A DNA stretch of 64,000 nucleotides from the NCBI GenBank assembly GCA_963792445.1, contig CAWBWO010000002.1, positions 372,001 to 436,000 of the forward strand, given 5' to 3'. Positions 28,081-36,812 of the stretch are shown here, piece after piece (the stretch's first letter is position 1; each line of letters starts with the position of its first letter). Origin of the DNA: Rummeliibacillus sp963792445. GTDB taxonomy: Bacteria > Bacillota > Bacilli > Bacillales_A > Planococcaceae. A program made the position numbers and the translations under genes. The notes below the pieces were generated by a model. It was given only the letters and a program-made list of their open reading frames with translations. It was not told where the DNA came from and made no database searches.

Positions 28081-28992
28081 ATGAAACCAATCGTTGAATT
28101 GAAGCATTTATCAAAAACTATTAAAGGTAAAGAAATTATTAAAGATTTGAATATTGAATTATATCCGGGGCAAATCACAGGATTTCTAGGTCCAAATGGT
28201 GCAGGTAAGACGACAACTATACGGATGATGACAGGGCTAATGAAACCATCAGCTGGGGAAGTTTTAATCGATGGTGTGTCACTTTCAAATAATTTTGAAA
28301 AAGCAATCAGTAAAGTTGGCGTAATTGTAGAAAATCCAGAGATGTATAAATATTTGTCAGGAGCTAAAAACTTACTTCATTTTGCTAGAATGCATGACAA
28401 TGTTTCAAAAGAAAGAATTACACAAGTTGTGCGTTTGGTTGGACTCGAAAATCGTATTAATGAAAAAGTATCAACTTATTCTCTAGGTATGAGACAAAGA
28501 TTAGGATTGGCTCAAGCGTTATTACATCATCCAAAGTTTTTAATATTAGATGAACCAACAAATGGACTTGATCCAGCCGGTATTCGAGAGTTTAGAGAAC
28601 ATCTTCAAACAATTGCCAGGCATGAAAATGTATCAATTTTCGTATCGAGTCATTTACTCGCAGAAATTGAGTTAATCTGTGATCGAATTGCAGTGATCCA
28701 AAATGGAGAACTTATTGATATTCGTGAGATAGCTGCTGAACAGCAATCTACATATTATTTTGAAGTTGGAAAGCCCTGTGAACAAATTTTAATGGTACAA
28801 AACTATCGATTTGAAAAGCAAGCAAAAGGATACCTTATTGCAATAGAAAGAGAAGAAGTACCAAAGCTAATTGCTAGTTTGATAACTGAAGGAATTGACG
28901 TTTATACTGTACAACAACATCATCAATCGCTTGAAGATCAATTCTTAGAAATGACAGGAGGTGGTCAAATTGCTAAAGCTTCTGCAAAATGA
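28081..28992 (+). CDS. ABC transporter ATP-binding protein (BcrA/LabA-like exporter family)
   Basis: 303 aa from ATG 28081 (AAAGGATG upstream). A GTG at 28024 after GAGGGGAAG would add 19 residues of non-conserved type and cannot be excluded. Walker A GPNGAGKTTTIRMM, Q-loop VIVENPEMYKY, signature YSLGMRQRLGLAQAL, Walker B FLILDEPTNGLDP and the switch His in VSSHLLAE are all intact. The C-terminal 80 residues are the variable domain of antibiotic/lantibiotic-type exporters. It overlaps the permease gene by 23 bases. Substrate unknown. Confidence 0.88.
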   Translation: MKPIVELKHLSKTIKGKEIIKDLNIELYPGQITGFLGPNGAGKTTTIRMMTGLMKPSAGEVLIDGVSLSNNFEKAISKVGVIVENPEMYKYLSGAKNLLHFARMHDNVSKERITQVVRLVGLENRINEKVSTYSLGMRQRLGLAQALLHHPKFLILDEPTNGLDPAGIREFREHLQTIARHENVSIFVSSHLLAEIELICDRIAVIQNGELIDIREIAAEQQSTYYFEVGKPCEQILMVQNYRFEKQAKGYLIAIEREEVPKLIASLITEGIDVYTVQQHHQSLEDQFLEMTGGGQIAKASAK

Positions 28993-29911
28993 GTGGATGA
29001 AATTATGGCATAAAAAAGGTACTTGGGTCATGCTCATTATTTTAGTCTTATCAATTTTAACAATGGCTGGTGTTCATAAATGGTCATATAACAAGGATGT
29101 GGAAAATAGAGGTGAGTGGAAAGCACTTGAAGAGCAATCTATTAAACAACAACAATCAATGATAAAAAGTGGTGAACTTTCAAAAAAACAGTTACAAGAT
29201 GCAAAAGATGCAATTCAAATTTCAAATTATCGTTTAAAAAACAATATACAACCTGTTGATACGGGAAGTGCTCAATCCTATGTAAATGATAGTTCAATGC
29301 TATTATCTTTAATTAGTCTATTTGCTACTATAATAGCGGCTGGTATTGTATCAAGTGAGTTTGCAACGGGAACAATTAAGATGCTTCTTACGCGTCCGGT
29401 TAGTCGTGCAAAGATATTATCTTCAAAACTGCTAATAGTCATGATATTTGCAATTTTAATGGCGATACTTACGTGGATTTTAAACTTTATTACAGGAGCA
29501 ATTTTATATGGTTTCTCTTCAGGGACAAACTTAATAATCGAAGGAAATAAGGTTGTTGAGTCTTCTTTATTGGCTCATTCAATGTATATGTATTTGTTAA
29601 CATTTGGAGAAATTCTTATGTCGATTGTATTTGCTTTTATGATTGGAAGCATTTTCCGTTCGAGCTCTTTAGCAATCGGACTTACTTTATTTATTAATTT
29701 TGCGGGATCTAGTATTGTAGTATTTTTAAGTAAATATGAATTTGTGAAATATTTATGGATTCCAAATATGGATCTAACACAATTTGAGACTGGTTATTCT
29801 ATTGTAGATGGCTTAACGATGCCGTTTTCTTTAACAATTCTAGCAATCTATGCAGTACTGTTTTTAATAGCAAGCTTTACTTCATTTATAAAACGAGATG
29901 TTACTGCTTAA
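28970..29911 (+). CDS. ABC-2 type transporter permease
   Basis: 313 aa from TTG 28970, seven bases after GGAGG (28958-28962); a GTG at 28961 lies in that site. The N-terminus LLQNEWMKLWHKKGTWVM is typical of ABC-2 exporters. The first helix is followed by an outer Gln/Lys-rich segment of about 80 residues. Five more helices follow, with SSEFATGTIKMLLTRPVSR between the second and third. It partners the ATPase encoded just upstream. No peptide or two-component genes are next to it, so the cargo is unknown. Confidence 0.88.
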   Translation: MLKLLQNEWMKLWHKKGTWVMLIILVLSILTMAGVHKWSYNKDVENRGEWKALEEQSIKQQQSMIKSGELSKKQLQDAKDAIQISNYRLKNNIQPVDTGSAQSYVNDSSMLLSLISLFATIIAAGIVSSEFATGTIKMLLTRPVSRAKILSSKLLIVMIFAILMAILTWILNFITGAILYGFSSGTNLIIEGNKVVESSLLAHSMYMYLLTFGEILMSIVFAFMIGSIFRSSSLAIGLTLFINFAGSSIVVFLSKYEFVKYLWIPNMDLTQFETGYSIVDGLTMPFSLTILAIYAVLFLIASFTSFIKRDVTA

Positions 29912-29945
29912 GAATAGAATGATAGGATATCCATAATTTCCAAAA

Positions 29946-29987
29946 AAAAGAGACAACGAAAAACAATTGTTTTACGTTGTCTCTTTT
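29946..29987. terminator. Bidirectional terminator between the ABC exporter and cysA
   Basis: A 13-bp stem AAAAGAGACAACG with its complement (29975-29987), 16-base loop, A- and T-runs on the outside. Confidence 0.9.
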
Positions 29988-30000
29988 ATCTTTAACTACA

Positions 30001-31074
30001 CTAAATCGAAAAGTCTGCTGGTATAAATACCTTTAATTGCTTTGGTCGAATGTAAACTTCCTCACCGCGATTTAAGTTCAAAGAGCGGAATTGTTCTTTG
30101 GATAACTCTGCTTCCAGATATTCATCAACATCCTGGCGATGTAGCTCAATTTGCACGATTGGACCGATGGCATGAATGAAGATAATCTTCGCAAGCACCA
30201 TATCCTCAAAAATAGCTGATCTTTCAATTTGAATATCATGTGGACGTACATACCCAATTGCCTCTATATCATTTTGGGATAGCTCTTGATCGACAGTACT
30301 TGTATAGTTTCCATGAACAAGCTGGCCATCTTTTAAACGTCCTTTAAATAAATTGACGTTGCCGAGAAAATCGTAAACAAATGGACTATTCGGATGTTCA
30401 TATACGTCTTCAGGTGTACCAACTTGCTCGATGCGCCCTTTATTCATCACTACGATACGGTCAGCAACGTCTAAAGCTTCCTCCTGATCATGTGTTACGA
30501 AAATACTTGTTACGTGAAATTCATTGTGCATCTTTCTTAGCCAGCGTCGTAAATCTTTCCGTACTTTTGCATCAAGTGCTCCAAATGGTTCGTCTAACAA
30601 AAGTACTTTTGGCTCTACAGCTAGTGCTCTTGCAAGTGCAACACGCTGTCTTTGACCACCAGATAATTGGCTAGGGTAGCGATCAGCAAAGGGCTCGAGC
30701 TTCACGAGTGATAAAAGTGTATGTACCTTTTCTTTAATTTCTTTTTTAGATGGACGAGACTTTCGTGGGCGAACCTGTAGACCATAAGCAACATTATCAA
30801 ATACCGTCATATGTTTGAAGAGGGCATAATGTTGGAAAACAAATCCAATATTCCGTTCCTTTGCATTAATCTCTGTTATATTTTCTCCGTCAAATAAAAT
30901 CACGCCTTCATCAAGATTCTCTAATCCAGCTATTATGCGAAGTAATGATGTTTTTCCGGATCCAGATGGACCAAGCAACGCAATGAGTTCGCCTGTTTCA
31001 ATGTTCAAGGAAATATCGTCCAAAGCTTGAAAACTACCAAACTGCTTTTTTACATTTTGAATTGTAATACTCAT
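30001..31074 (-). CDS. cysA: Sulfate/thiosulfate ABC transporter ATP-binding protein
   Basis: 357 aa from ATG 31074, six bases after GGAGGG; an in-frame start 30 bases earlier has no site. Walker A GPSGSGKTSLLRI, signature LSGGQRQRVALARAL, Walker B LLLDEPFGALD and VTHDQEEALD are present. The C-terminal regulatory TOBE-like domain (from about residue 235) contains GYVRPHDI, as in CysA. It energises sulfate uptake with CysT, CysW and the lipoprotein Sbp. The gene order sbp-cysT-cysW-cysA on one strand is the standard operon. Confidence 0.95.
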   Translation of the reverse strand: MSITIQNVKKQFGSFQALDDISLNIETGELIALLGPSGSGKTSLLRIIAGLENLDEGVILFDGENITEINAKERNIGFVFQHYALFKHMTVFDNVAYGLQVRPRKSRPSKKEIKEKVHTLLSLVKLEPFADRYPSQLSGGQRQRVALARALAVEPKVLLLDEPFGALDAKVRKDLRRWLRKMHNEFHVTSIFVTHDQEEALDVADRIVVMNKGRIEQVGTPEDVYEHPNSPFVYDFLGNVNLFKGRLKDGQLVHGNYTSTVDQELSQNDIEAIGYVRPHDIQIERSAIFEDMVLAKIIFIHAIGPIVQIELHRQDVDEYLEAELSKEQFRSLNLNRGEEVYIRPKQLKVFIPADFSI

Positions 31075-31104
31075 ATTGATCCCTCCTAATGCTTTGTTTT
31101 CCAT

Positions 31105-31957
31105 TCAATCAATGTTTTTAATAACGATCGTAATTAAGGCTAAAATGGACATCAATGAAGCAACTGCAAATGCGCTTGAAAATTGGTATTCGTTGTATAA
31201 GACTTCTATATGAAGTGGCATTGTATTGGTTAAACCTCGAACATGACCAGATACAACTGATACGGCGCCAAATTCCCCCATAACGCGGGCATTACATAAA
31301 ATAACTCCATATAAGAAGCCCCCATTTAATATTGGGAAGTGTGACCTTGATAAAAGTAGTGAAAGCACCTGCACCTAAACTGATGGAAGCTTCTTCTTCT
31401 TGTTTTCCTTGCGTTTGCATGAGTGGAATAAGTTCTCTAGCAACAAATGGAACAGTTATAAAGAGTGACGCTAAAATAATACCTGGTAAAGCAAAGACGA
31501 TTTGAACATTGTGATTCAATAGCCATTCGCCGAATAGTCCTTCTGCTCCAAAAAGTAAAATAAATACTAAACCTGCGATAACAGGGGATACAGCAAATGG
31601 TAGATCAATTAATGTTGTTAATAAATTTTTCCCACGAAAATCAAATTTCGTAATTACCCAAGCGCAAGCAATCCCAAATATCGTATTGATTGGAACGACT
31701 AGTAGAGCTACAAGCAAAGTTAACTTAATCGCAGAAAGAGCATCAGGCTCAGTAATGGATGCAATATATACATCTATTCCTTTTTTAAAGGCGGTTATAA
31801 AAATCGTAACCAGTGGTAGTACTAAAAAAATGAGAAGAAATAACAGGGAAATGGTAGTCAGCAAAAAGCGTATGATCCATGGTTCTTTTAAAGCCGCATT
31901 CCCTGCTTGCTGCTTAGATGTGACTTTAGGTTGTTCAATCGTCATTTGTTTTTCCAT
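31105..31957 (-). pseudogene. cysW: Sulfate ABC transporter permease CysW, frameshifted
   Basis: About 283 aa if repaired. The frame breaks in the CCCCC run at 31319-31323 (plus strand). With one base fewer, VTLPNIKWG continues into LYGVILCNARVMGEFGAVSV, the expected CysW sequence around the EAA-type loop. The upstream part has the signature EEEASISLGAGAFTTFIKVTLP and six membrane helices overall. GGAGG lies before ATG 31957. Because every partner gene is intact apart from this single-base slip, a sequencing error is likely. Confidence 0.88.
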
Positions 31958-31968
31958 GCCTTCGCCTC

Positions 31969-32802
31969 CTATGCACTATACTTTTTATTTACGAGCCATT
32001 GAATTGTATTCATCACTAGCAAAATCACAAATGATGATACGAGTAAAACAATTGCTATCGCAGTAGCACCTGCATAATCATATTGCTCAAGCTTCGTCAT
32101 GATGAGTAAAGGGGTTATCTCTGTTTTCATTGGCATATTTCCAGCGATAAAAACGACAGAACCATATTCACCGAGAGCACGAGAAAAGGCAAGAGTAAAA
32201 CCAGTTAAGATGGCTGGAATTAGCTCGGGAAAAATAACTTTTGTAAACGTTTGAAGTCGATTTGCGCCAAGACTGGCAGATGCCTCCTCTGATTCAACTG
32301 AAAAATTTTGCAATACTGGTTGTATTGTTCGTACTACGAATGGTAATCCGATAAATGTTAAAGCAATAATTATCCCTAATGGAGTAAATGCTATTTTAAA
32401 CGGGACTAGGCTTCCAATCCAGCCGTTTTTTGCATAGAGTGTCGTAAGTGCAATCCCTGCAACTGCAGTCGGCAAAGCGAAGGGAAGATCGACTAGACCA
32501 TCCATAAGTTTTTTTCCAACAAAATCATAACGAGTAAGTACCCAAGCAATCATGGTACCGAATATAACATTAATAATGGCTGCCACTAATGCAGTACCAA
32601 ATGTTACTTTATACGATGCTATAACTCTGATATCAGTTATCGTTTTGAAGAAATCATTCAAACTAAGCTGCATCGTATTCCAAAAGAGCATAGAAAGAGG
32701 CAGTAATACTAAAATACATAAGTAAAGTAACGTAAAACCAAGAGAAAGCTTAAATCCCGGAAGGATGGTTAACTTTTTCTTGCGTGGTAAAAGAGTTGCC
32801 AA
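31969..32802 (-). CDS. cysT: Sulfate ABC transporter permease CysT (CysU)
   Basis: 277 aa with a TTG start eight bases after GGAGG. Six membrane helices are visible, with the inner-membrane permease loop ESEEASASLGANRLQTFTKVIFPELIP that contacts CysA, and GEYGSVVFIAGN near residue 210. It forms the channel with CysW. It lies 12 bases before sbp's downstream end and 11 before cysW. Confidence 0.94.
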   Translation of the reverse strand: MATLLPRKKKLTILPGFKLSLGFTLLYLCILVLLPLSMLFWNTMQLSLNDFFKTITDIRVIASYKVTFGTALVAAIINVIFGTMIAWVLTRYDFVGKKLMDGLVDLPFALPTAVAGIALTTLYAKNGWIGSLVPFKIAFTPLGIIIALTFIGLPFVVRTIQPVLQNFSVESEEASASLGANRLQTFTKVIFPELIPAILTGFTLAFSRALGEYGSVVFIAGNMPMKTEITPLLIMTKLEQYDYAGATAIAIVLLVSSFVILLVMNTIQWLVNKKYSA

Positions 32803-32814
32803 AAAAATTCCTCC

Positions 32815-33846
32815 TTACTGATTTTTAGGAGTATAAATGGAATCAAATGTTCCACCATCGCTGAAGTGTTCCTTTTGAGCTTTTTGCCAGCCTCCAAAAT
32901 CATCAATTGTAATTAGATCTAGCTTTGGAAATTGCTTTTTATGTTCAGCAAGAATTTTCTTGTTACGTGGACGGTAATAGTTTTCTGCTGCAATTTCCTG
33001 ACCCTTATCTGTATAGAGATATTCTAAATATGCCTTTGCAACTTTATCAGTTCCCTTTCGTTTCGTATTTTTGTCAACAACTGCAACAGGAGGTTCAGCT
33101 AAAATGCTTAATGATGGTGTGACGATTTCAAATTTGTCTTGACCAAGCTCTTTTAATGATAAATAAGCTTCGTTTTCCCATGCGATTAATACATCCCCAA
33201 TTTGTCGCTCTGTAAATGTTGTTGTAGAACCACGGGCTCCTGAATCAAGAACTTCTACATTGTTATAAAGCTTTTTCATAAAGTCTTTAATTTTTGTTTC
33301 ATCCCCATTGAATTTTCGATCCGCATAACCCCATGCAGCTAAATAATTCCAACGCGCACCTCCAGATGACTTTGGATTTGGTGTTACAACAGAGACATTT
33401 TTTTTCACAAGGTCATCCCAGTCATGAATATGCTTTGGATTCCCCTTACGAACGAGAAATACAATCGTTGAAGTGTAAGGAGAAGAATGATCGGGTAAAT
33501 CTTTTTCCCAGTCCTTATTAATTAGATTGCGATTTGCAGCAATTTCATCGATATCATAAGCAAGTGCAAGTGTTACAACATCTGCTTGTAAGCCATCGAT
33601 TACAGCACGCCCTTGCTTACCAGAGCCACCATGAGATTGCTGAATTTTAACATTCTGCCCTGTTTTTTGTTTCCATTCTTTTGTGAAGGAATCATTTATC
33701 CCTTCGTACAATTCTCTAGTTGGATCATAGGATACATTTAGTAGATTAATGGTTTCGTCCTTTTGGTTTGAACTAGAACATCCACTAATCAACAACGCCA
33801 TTGAGCTTGCTGCCAAAAATGCAGCGAATTTCTTAGTGGTTTTCAT
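32815..33846 (-). CDS. sbp: Sulfate-binding lipoprotein of the ABC importer
   Basis: 343 aa. The lipoprotein signal peptide ends in the lipobox LLISGC (Cys near 23). The mature part matches the sulfate/thiosulfate-binding family: LNVSYDPTRELY, QSHGGSGKQGRAVIDG, NPKSSGGARWNYLAAW and the C-terminal NYYRPRNKKILA. It captures sulfate outside the membrane for CysTWA. It is first in the operon and preceded by a leader carrying the conserved hairpin-terminator described at 33925-33989. Confidence 0.93.
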   Translation of the reverse strand: MKTTKKFAAFLAASSMALLISGCSSSNQKDETINLLNVSYDPTRELYEGINDSFTKEWKQKTGQNVKIQQSHGGSGKQGRAVIDGLQADVVTLALAYDIDEIAANRNLINKDWEKDLPDHSSPYTSTIVFLVRKGNPKHIHDWDDLVKKNVSVVTPNPKSSGGARWNYLAAWGYADRKFNGDETKIKDFMKKLYNNVEVLDSGARGSTTTFTERQIGDVLIAWENEAYLSLKELGQDKFEIVTPSLSILAEPPVAVVDKNTKRKGTDKVAKAYLEYLYTDKGQEIAAENYYRPRNKKILAEHKKQFPKLDLITIDDFGGWQKAQKEHFSDGGTFDSIYTPKNQ

Positions 33847-33924
33847 TTTTTCACTCCTTTAACAATTAGAAAATTTAGTGAATTATCAAAATAGTAAATT
33901 GCTGAAATAGATTCAAAAAGTAAA

Positions 33925-33989
33925 AAGGCTACAATCGTTGGCACTTCCACTGTGTCATTGATTGTAGCCTTCAGTTTGTCTGATCAGCT
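33925..33989 (-). promoter_or_regulatory. Leader attenuator of sbp-cysTWA (sulfur leader hairpin plus terminator)
   Basis: On the minus strand a hairpin with lower arms AGCT and GGCT, bulge GA/A, upper arms TCAG/CTGA and loop ACAAA (33966-33989) overlaps the 5' arm of a 12-bp terminator (33960-33971 with 33925-33936, then TTTTTA). The two structures share AAGGCT and cannot form together. The same module precedes cysH and sumT. Confidence 0.7.
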
Positions 33990-34005
33990 TATTTTGCTTT
34001 ATGTA

Positions 34006-34035
34006 ATATTAAAACACATATTTCCAATTAGTCAA
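34006..34035 (-). promoter_or_regulatory. Promoter of sbp-cysTWA
   Basis: Minus strand TTGACT (34035-34030), 18-base spacer, TAATAT (34011-34006). Transcription would start near 34000, about ten bases before the attenuator. Confidence 0.6.
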
Positions 34036-34071
34036 CTATGAATTAAAAAATTTAATTTTCTATTTTTTTAA

Positions 34072-34110
34072 GAATACTAGTTGACAGGTTGGTATTCTAT
34101 GATTTATACT
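34072..34110 (+). promoter_or_regulatory. Promoter of cysH with an inverted repeat over the -35 box
   Basis: TTGACA (34081-34086), 18-base spacer, TATACT (34105-34110). An inverted repeat GAATAC (34072-34077) / GTATTC (34092-34097) brackets the -35 box, a candidate operator, for example for a CymR-like cysteine repressor. The repressor identity is inference. Confidence 0.6.
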
Positions 34111-34149
34111 TCGAAGCAATTCACCGTATTCGTGAATCAATTGCATATT

Positions 34150-34211
34150 AGCTAACCAGACAACTGGAGGCGCTTTTAATGGTTATACATAGCCATTAAA
34201 GCGCCCTTTTT
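34150..34211 (+). promoter_or_regulatory. Leader attenuator of cysH-sat-cysC
   Basis: A hairpin with lower arms GCT/GGC, bulge AA/A, upper arms CCAG/CTGG and loop ACAA (34151-34171) overlaps the base of an intrinsic terminator (34169-34182 with 34193-34205, then CTTTTTTA). The leader is only about 50 bases from the predicted start to the terminator, too short for an S-box riboswitch, and none of the S-box core is present. Confidence 0.7.
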
Positions 34212-34231
34212 TATGAGAGGAAGGTGACAAA

Positions 34232-34939
34232 ATGCTTACTTTTGAAACATTTGAAGAAGTAGAAATTCCTACAATCGAACAAGACCCTGAATATAAAGGT
34301 GCGCTTGAAGTATTAAAGTGGAGCTACGATACGTATCAAGATCAGCTTGTTTATGGCTGTAGCTTTGGAATCGAGGGAATCGTACTTATTGATTTGATTG
34401 CGAAAATTAAGGAAGACGCAAGAATTGTTTTTTTAGATACCAATCTTCATTTTAAGGAAACATATGACACGATTCAAAAGGTTAAAGAGAAATATCCCAA
34501 ACTTCAAATTGAATTGAAGCAACCAAAACTTACACTAGAGGAACAAGCAGCTCAATATGGTGATAATTTATGGCAAACAAATCCAAATGAATGTTGCAGA
34601 ATCAGAAAAGTTGAACCGTTACATGAAGAGTTGAGTGAAGCAACAGCCTGGATATCTGGACTTCGAAGAGAACAAAGTCCAACGCGAGCTAATACAGAAT
34701 TTTTCAACAAAGATTCAAAATTTGAAGCGATTAAAGTTTGTCCGCTTATTCATTGGACATGGAAAGATGTTTGGCGTTATGTTTCAAAACATGATTTACC
34801 ATATAACATTTTGCATGATCAAGGATATCCAAGTATTGGCTGTGAAAAATGCACGAAACCTGCTTGGACAGCTGATGATTTACGCTCAGGCAGATGGTCA
34901 AATACAGGAAAAACAGAATGTGGTTTACATGAAAACTAG
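34232..34939 (+). CDS. cysH: Adenylyl-sulfate (APS/PAPS) reductase
   Basis: 235 aa. It reduces activated sulfate to sulfite using thioredoxin. The PP-loop-type fold has YGCSFGIEG near residue 41. Cys pairs CCRIRKVEPL (near 120) and CEKC (near 203) form the four-cysteine [4Fe-4S] site of the APS-reductase type, as in B. subtilis CysH. The C-terminal catalytic signature ECGLHEN is intact. GAGAGGAAGG precedes ATG 34232. It is first in the operon with sat and cysC and divergent from the sulfate importer. Confidence 0.95.
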   Translation: MLTFETFEEVEIPTIEQDPEYKGALEVLKWSYDTYQDQLVYGCSFGIEGIVLIDLIAKIKEDARIVFLDTNLHFKETYDTIQKVKEKYPKLQIELKQPKLTLEEQAAQYGDNLWQTNPNECCRIRKVEPLHEELSEATAWISGLRREQSPTRANTEFFNKDSKFEAIKVCPLIHWTWKDVWRYVSKHDLPYNILHDQGYPSIGCEKCTKPAWTADDLRSGRWSNTGKTECGLHEN

Positions 34940-34954
34940 AGGAGGAATTTATAA

Positions 34955-36094
34955 ATGACAAACGTAGCACATGGCGGTATTTTAGTTTCGCGTTATAATC
35001 CATCACTAAATATTTCATCAATCAGCAAAGCGATTACACTTGATGCAATTGCTCTAAGTGATATAGAGCTTATAGGTATTGGAGGCTACAGCCCAATTAC
35101 GGGGTTCTTAAATGAAGAGGATTATCTTTCAGTCGTTGAAAATTTACGTCTTGCTGATGGAACAGTTTGGAGTATTCCCATCACACTTCCTGTTTCAGAC
35201 GAAGAAATTGAAACAATTGCAATTGGTGATACAGTAAAGCTTGAAAAAGATGGCATTACGTATGGTGTCATTGAGATTGCATCAATCTATTCACCAGATA
35301 AAGAAAGAGAAGCTGAAAAAGTTTACGGAACAAAGGACAGTGCACATCCTGGAGTTGCAAAACTTTTCTCTCGACCAAATACATATGTTGGTGGGGAAGT
35401 TACACTCATTCAGAGACAAACTCCTAAATTTGAAGAATTTACGTTTACACCAGCTGAAACACGTGCTATTTTTGATGAAAAAGGCTGGAATACAATTGTA
35501 GGATTCCAAACACGCAATCCTGTACATCGTGCCCATGAATATATTCAAAAAGCAGCATTAGAAACCATTGATGGACTCTTTTTAAATCCATTAGTCGGTG
35601 AAACAAAATCCGATGATATTTCTGCAGAAGTTCGAATGGAAAGTTATCAAGTATTGCTTAAAAACTATTATCCTAAAAATCGTGTCCATTTAGGTATTTT
35701 CCCTGCTGCAATGCGTTACGCTGGTCCAAGAGAAGCCATTTTCCATGCACTAGTACGTAAAAATTATGGTTGCACGCATTTTATCGTTGGCCGTGACCAT
35801 GCAGGGGTAGGGAATTACTATGGAACTTATGATGCACAGAAAATATTTGATCAATTTACTTCTGAAGAATTAGGTATTCAACCATTAAAATTTGAACATA
35901 GCTTCTATTGCACAGCTTGTGAAGGAATGGCAACAACAAAAACATGTCCGCATGATCATGACCAACATATTATTTTATCTGGTACGAAGGTTCGTGAAAT
36001 GCTTCGAAATGGTGAGGTTCCGCCTGCAACCTTTAGTCGCAAAGAGGTTGTCGAAGTGCTTATTAAGGGAATGAGAGAAAAAGCGAAAGCATAG
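34955..36094 (+). CDS. sat: Sulfate adenylyltransferase (ATP sulfurylase)
   Basis: 379 aa, GAGGAGGAA before the ATG. It makes APS from ATP and sulfate. The active-site motifs are QTRNPVHRAHEYIQK (HxxH motif), GRDHAGVGNYYGTYDAQ and the C-terminal SGTKVREMLRNGEVPP. Zinc-type residues CTACEGMATTKTCPHD are present. It is homologous to the monofunctional Bacillus enzyme and lies 15 bases after cysH. Confidence 0.96.
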   Translation: MTNVAHGGILVSRYNPSLNISSISKAITLDAIALSDIELIGIGGYSPITGFLNEEDYLSVVENLRLADGTVWSIPITLPVSDEEIETIAIGDTVKLEKDGITYGVIEIASIYSPDKEREAEKVYGTKDSAHPGVAKLFSRPNTYVGGEVTLIQRQTPKFEEFTFTPAETRAIFDEKGWNTIVGFQTRNPVHRAHEYIQKAALETIDGLFLNPLVGETKSDDISAEVRMESYQVLLKNYYPKNRVHLGIFPAAMRYAGPREAIFHALVRKNYGCTHFIVGRDHAGVGNYYGTYDAQKIFDQFTSEELGIQPLKFEHSFYCTACEGMATTKTCPHDHDQHIILSGTKVREMLRNGEVPPATFSRKEVVEVLIKGMREKAKA

Positions 36095-36104
36095 GGGGAT
36101 CATG

Positions 36105-36687
36105 ATGGCAGAAAATATTGTATGGCATGAGGCATCTGTTACAAAACAAGAGCGGGAGCAAAAAAGTGGGCAAAAAAGCGTCATTCTTTGGTTTACTGGG
36201 CTATCAGCATCCGGAAAATCAACCATTGCAAATGCTTTTGCCAGAGAAGTTTTTAATCGAGGCAATGGAGTATATGTGCTTGATGGTGATAATATTCGCC
36301 ATGGTCTAAATAAGGATTTAGGGTTTGATGAAGAAAGCCGCAAGGAAAATATTCGTAGAATTGGTGAGGTTGCAAAGTTATTTGTAGATGCTGGTCAAAT
36401 CGTCTGCACTGCATTTATATCTCCGTATCGTGAAGATCGAGAAGTTGTTCGACAATCTAGTAGAGGATGGAGAATTTATCGAAGTATATGTAAAGGCATC
36501 GGTTCAGACATGTGAAGAACGAGATCCTAAAGGGTTGTACAAAAAAGCAAAGGCCGGTGAAATACAGAACTTTACGGGAATATCTGCACCTTATGAGGCA
36601 CCACTTAATCCCGAAATAATTTTAGATACAGAGCAATACTCAATAGAGGAATGTGTATTGCAACTTATTAAAGAACTAAATATCTAA
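36105..36687 (+). pseudogene. cysC: Adenylylsulfate kinase, frameshifted
   Basis: About 193 aa if repaired. ATG 36105 is six bases after GGGGG; ATG 36102 is closer. Walker A GLSASGKS, DGDNIRHGLNKDLGF and ISPYREDREVVR lie in the first frame. An extra base near 36456 (in CAATCTAG) shifts the frame; the second frame continues with LVEDGEFIEVYVKASVQTCE, DPKGLYKKA and NFTGISAPYEAP. It phosphorylates APS to PAPS. Unlike three of the other breaks in the window this one is not in a homopolymer. Confidence 0.87.
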
Positions 36688-36697
36688 TTTTTTAGAT

Positions 36698-36779
36698 AGC
36701 TGACTAAACATCTAGAGGCATCCAGCTATATATCTTTTTTCAATTTACTAAGAAAGCATTGTATATCTGGATGTTTTTT
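36698..36779 (+). promoter_or_regulatory. Attenuator between cysC and sumT (third copy of the sulfur leader hairpin)
   Basis: AGCT, GA, arms CTAA/CTAG (three pairs), loop ACAT, then A and GGC (36698-36719). It is followed at once by a terminator CATCCAG (36719-36725) / CTGGATG (36767-36773) and TTTTTT. The layout is the same as in the sbp and cysH leaders. I see no convincing promoter directly upstream, so it may act on read-through from cysH-sat-cysC. Confidence 0.65.
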
Positions 36780-36812
36780 AAAATTATAATTTTACATCTT
36801 AGAGGTGATTTG

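Noticed and set aside
34111..34231. Possible S-box (SAM) riboswitch before cysH
   Set aside because: The leader is too short and lacks the S-box core sequences; only the small hairpin and terminator are present.
36388..36687. Programmed frameshifting in cysC and the other split genes
   Set aside because: No shared slippery sequence or downstream structure was seen and families are not known to use it; insertion error or mutation is simpler.
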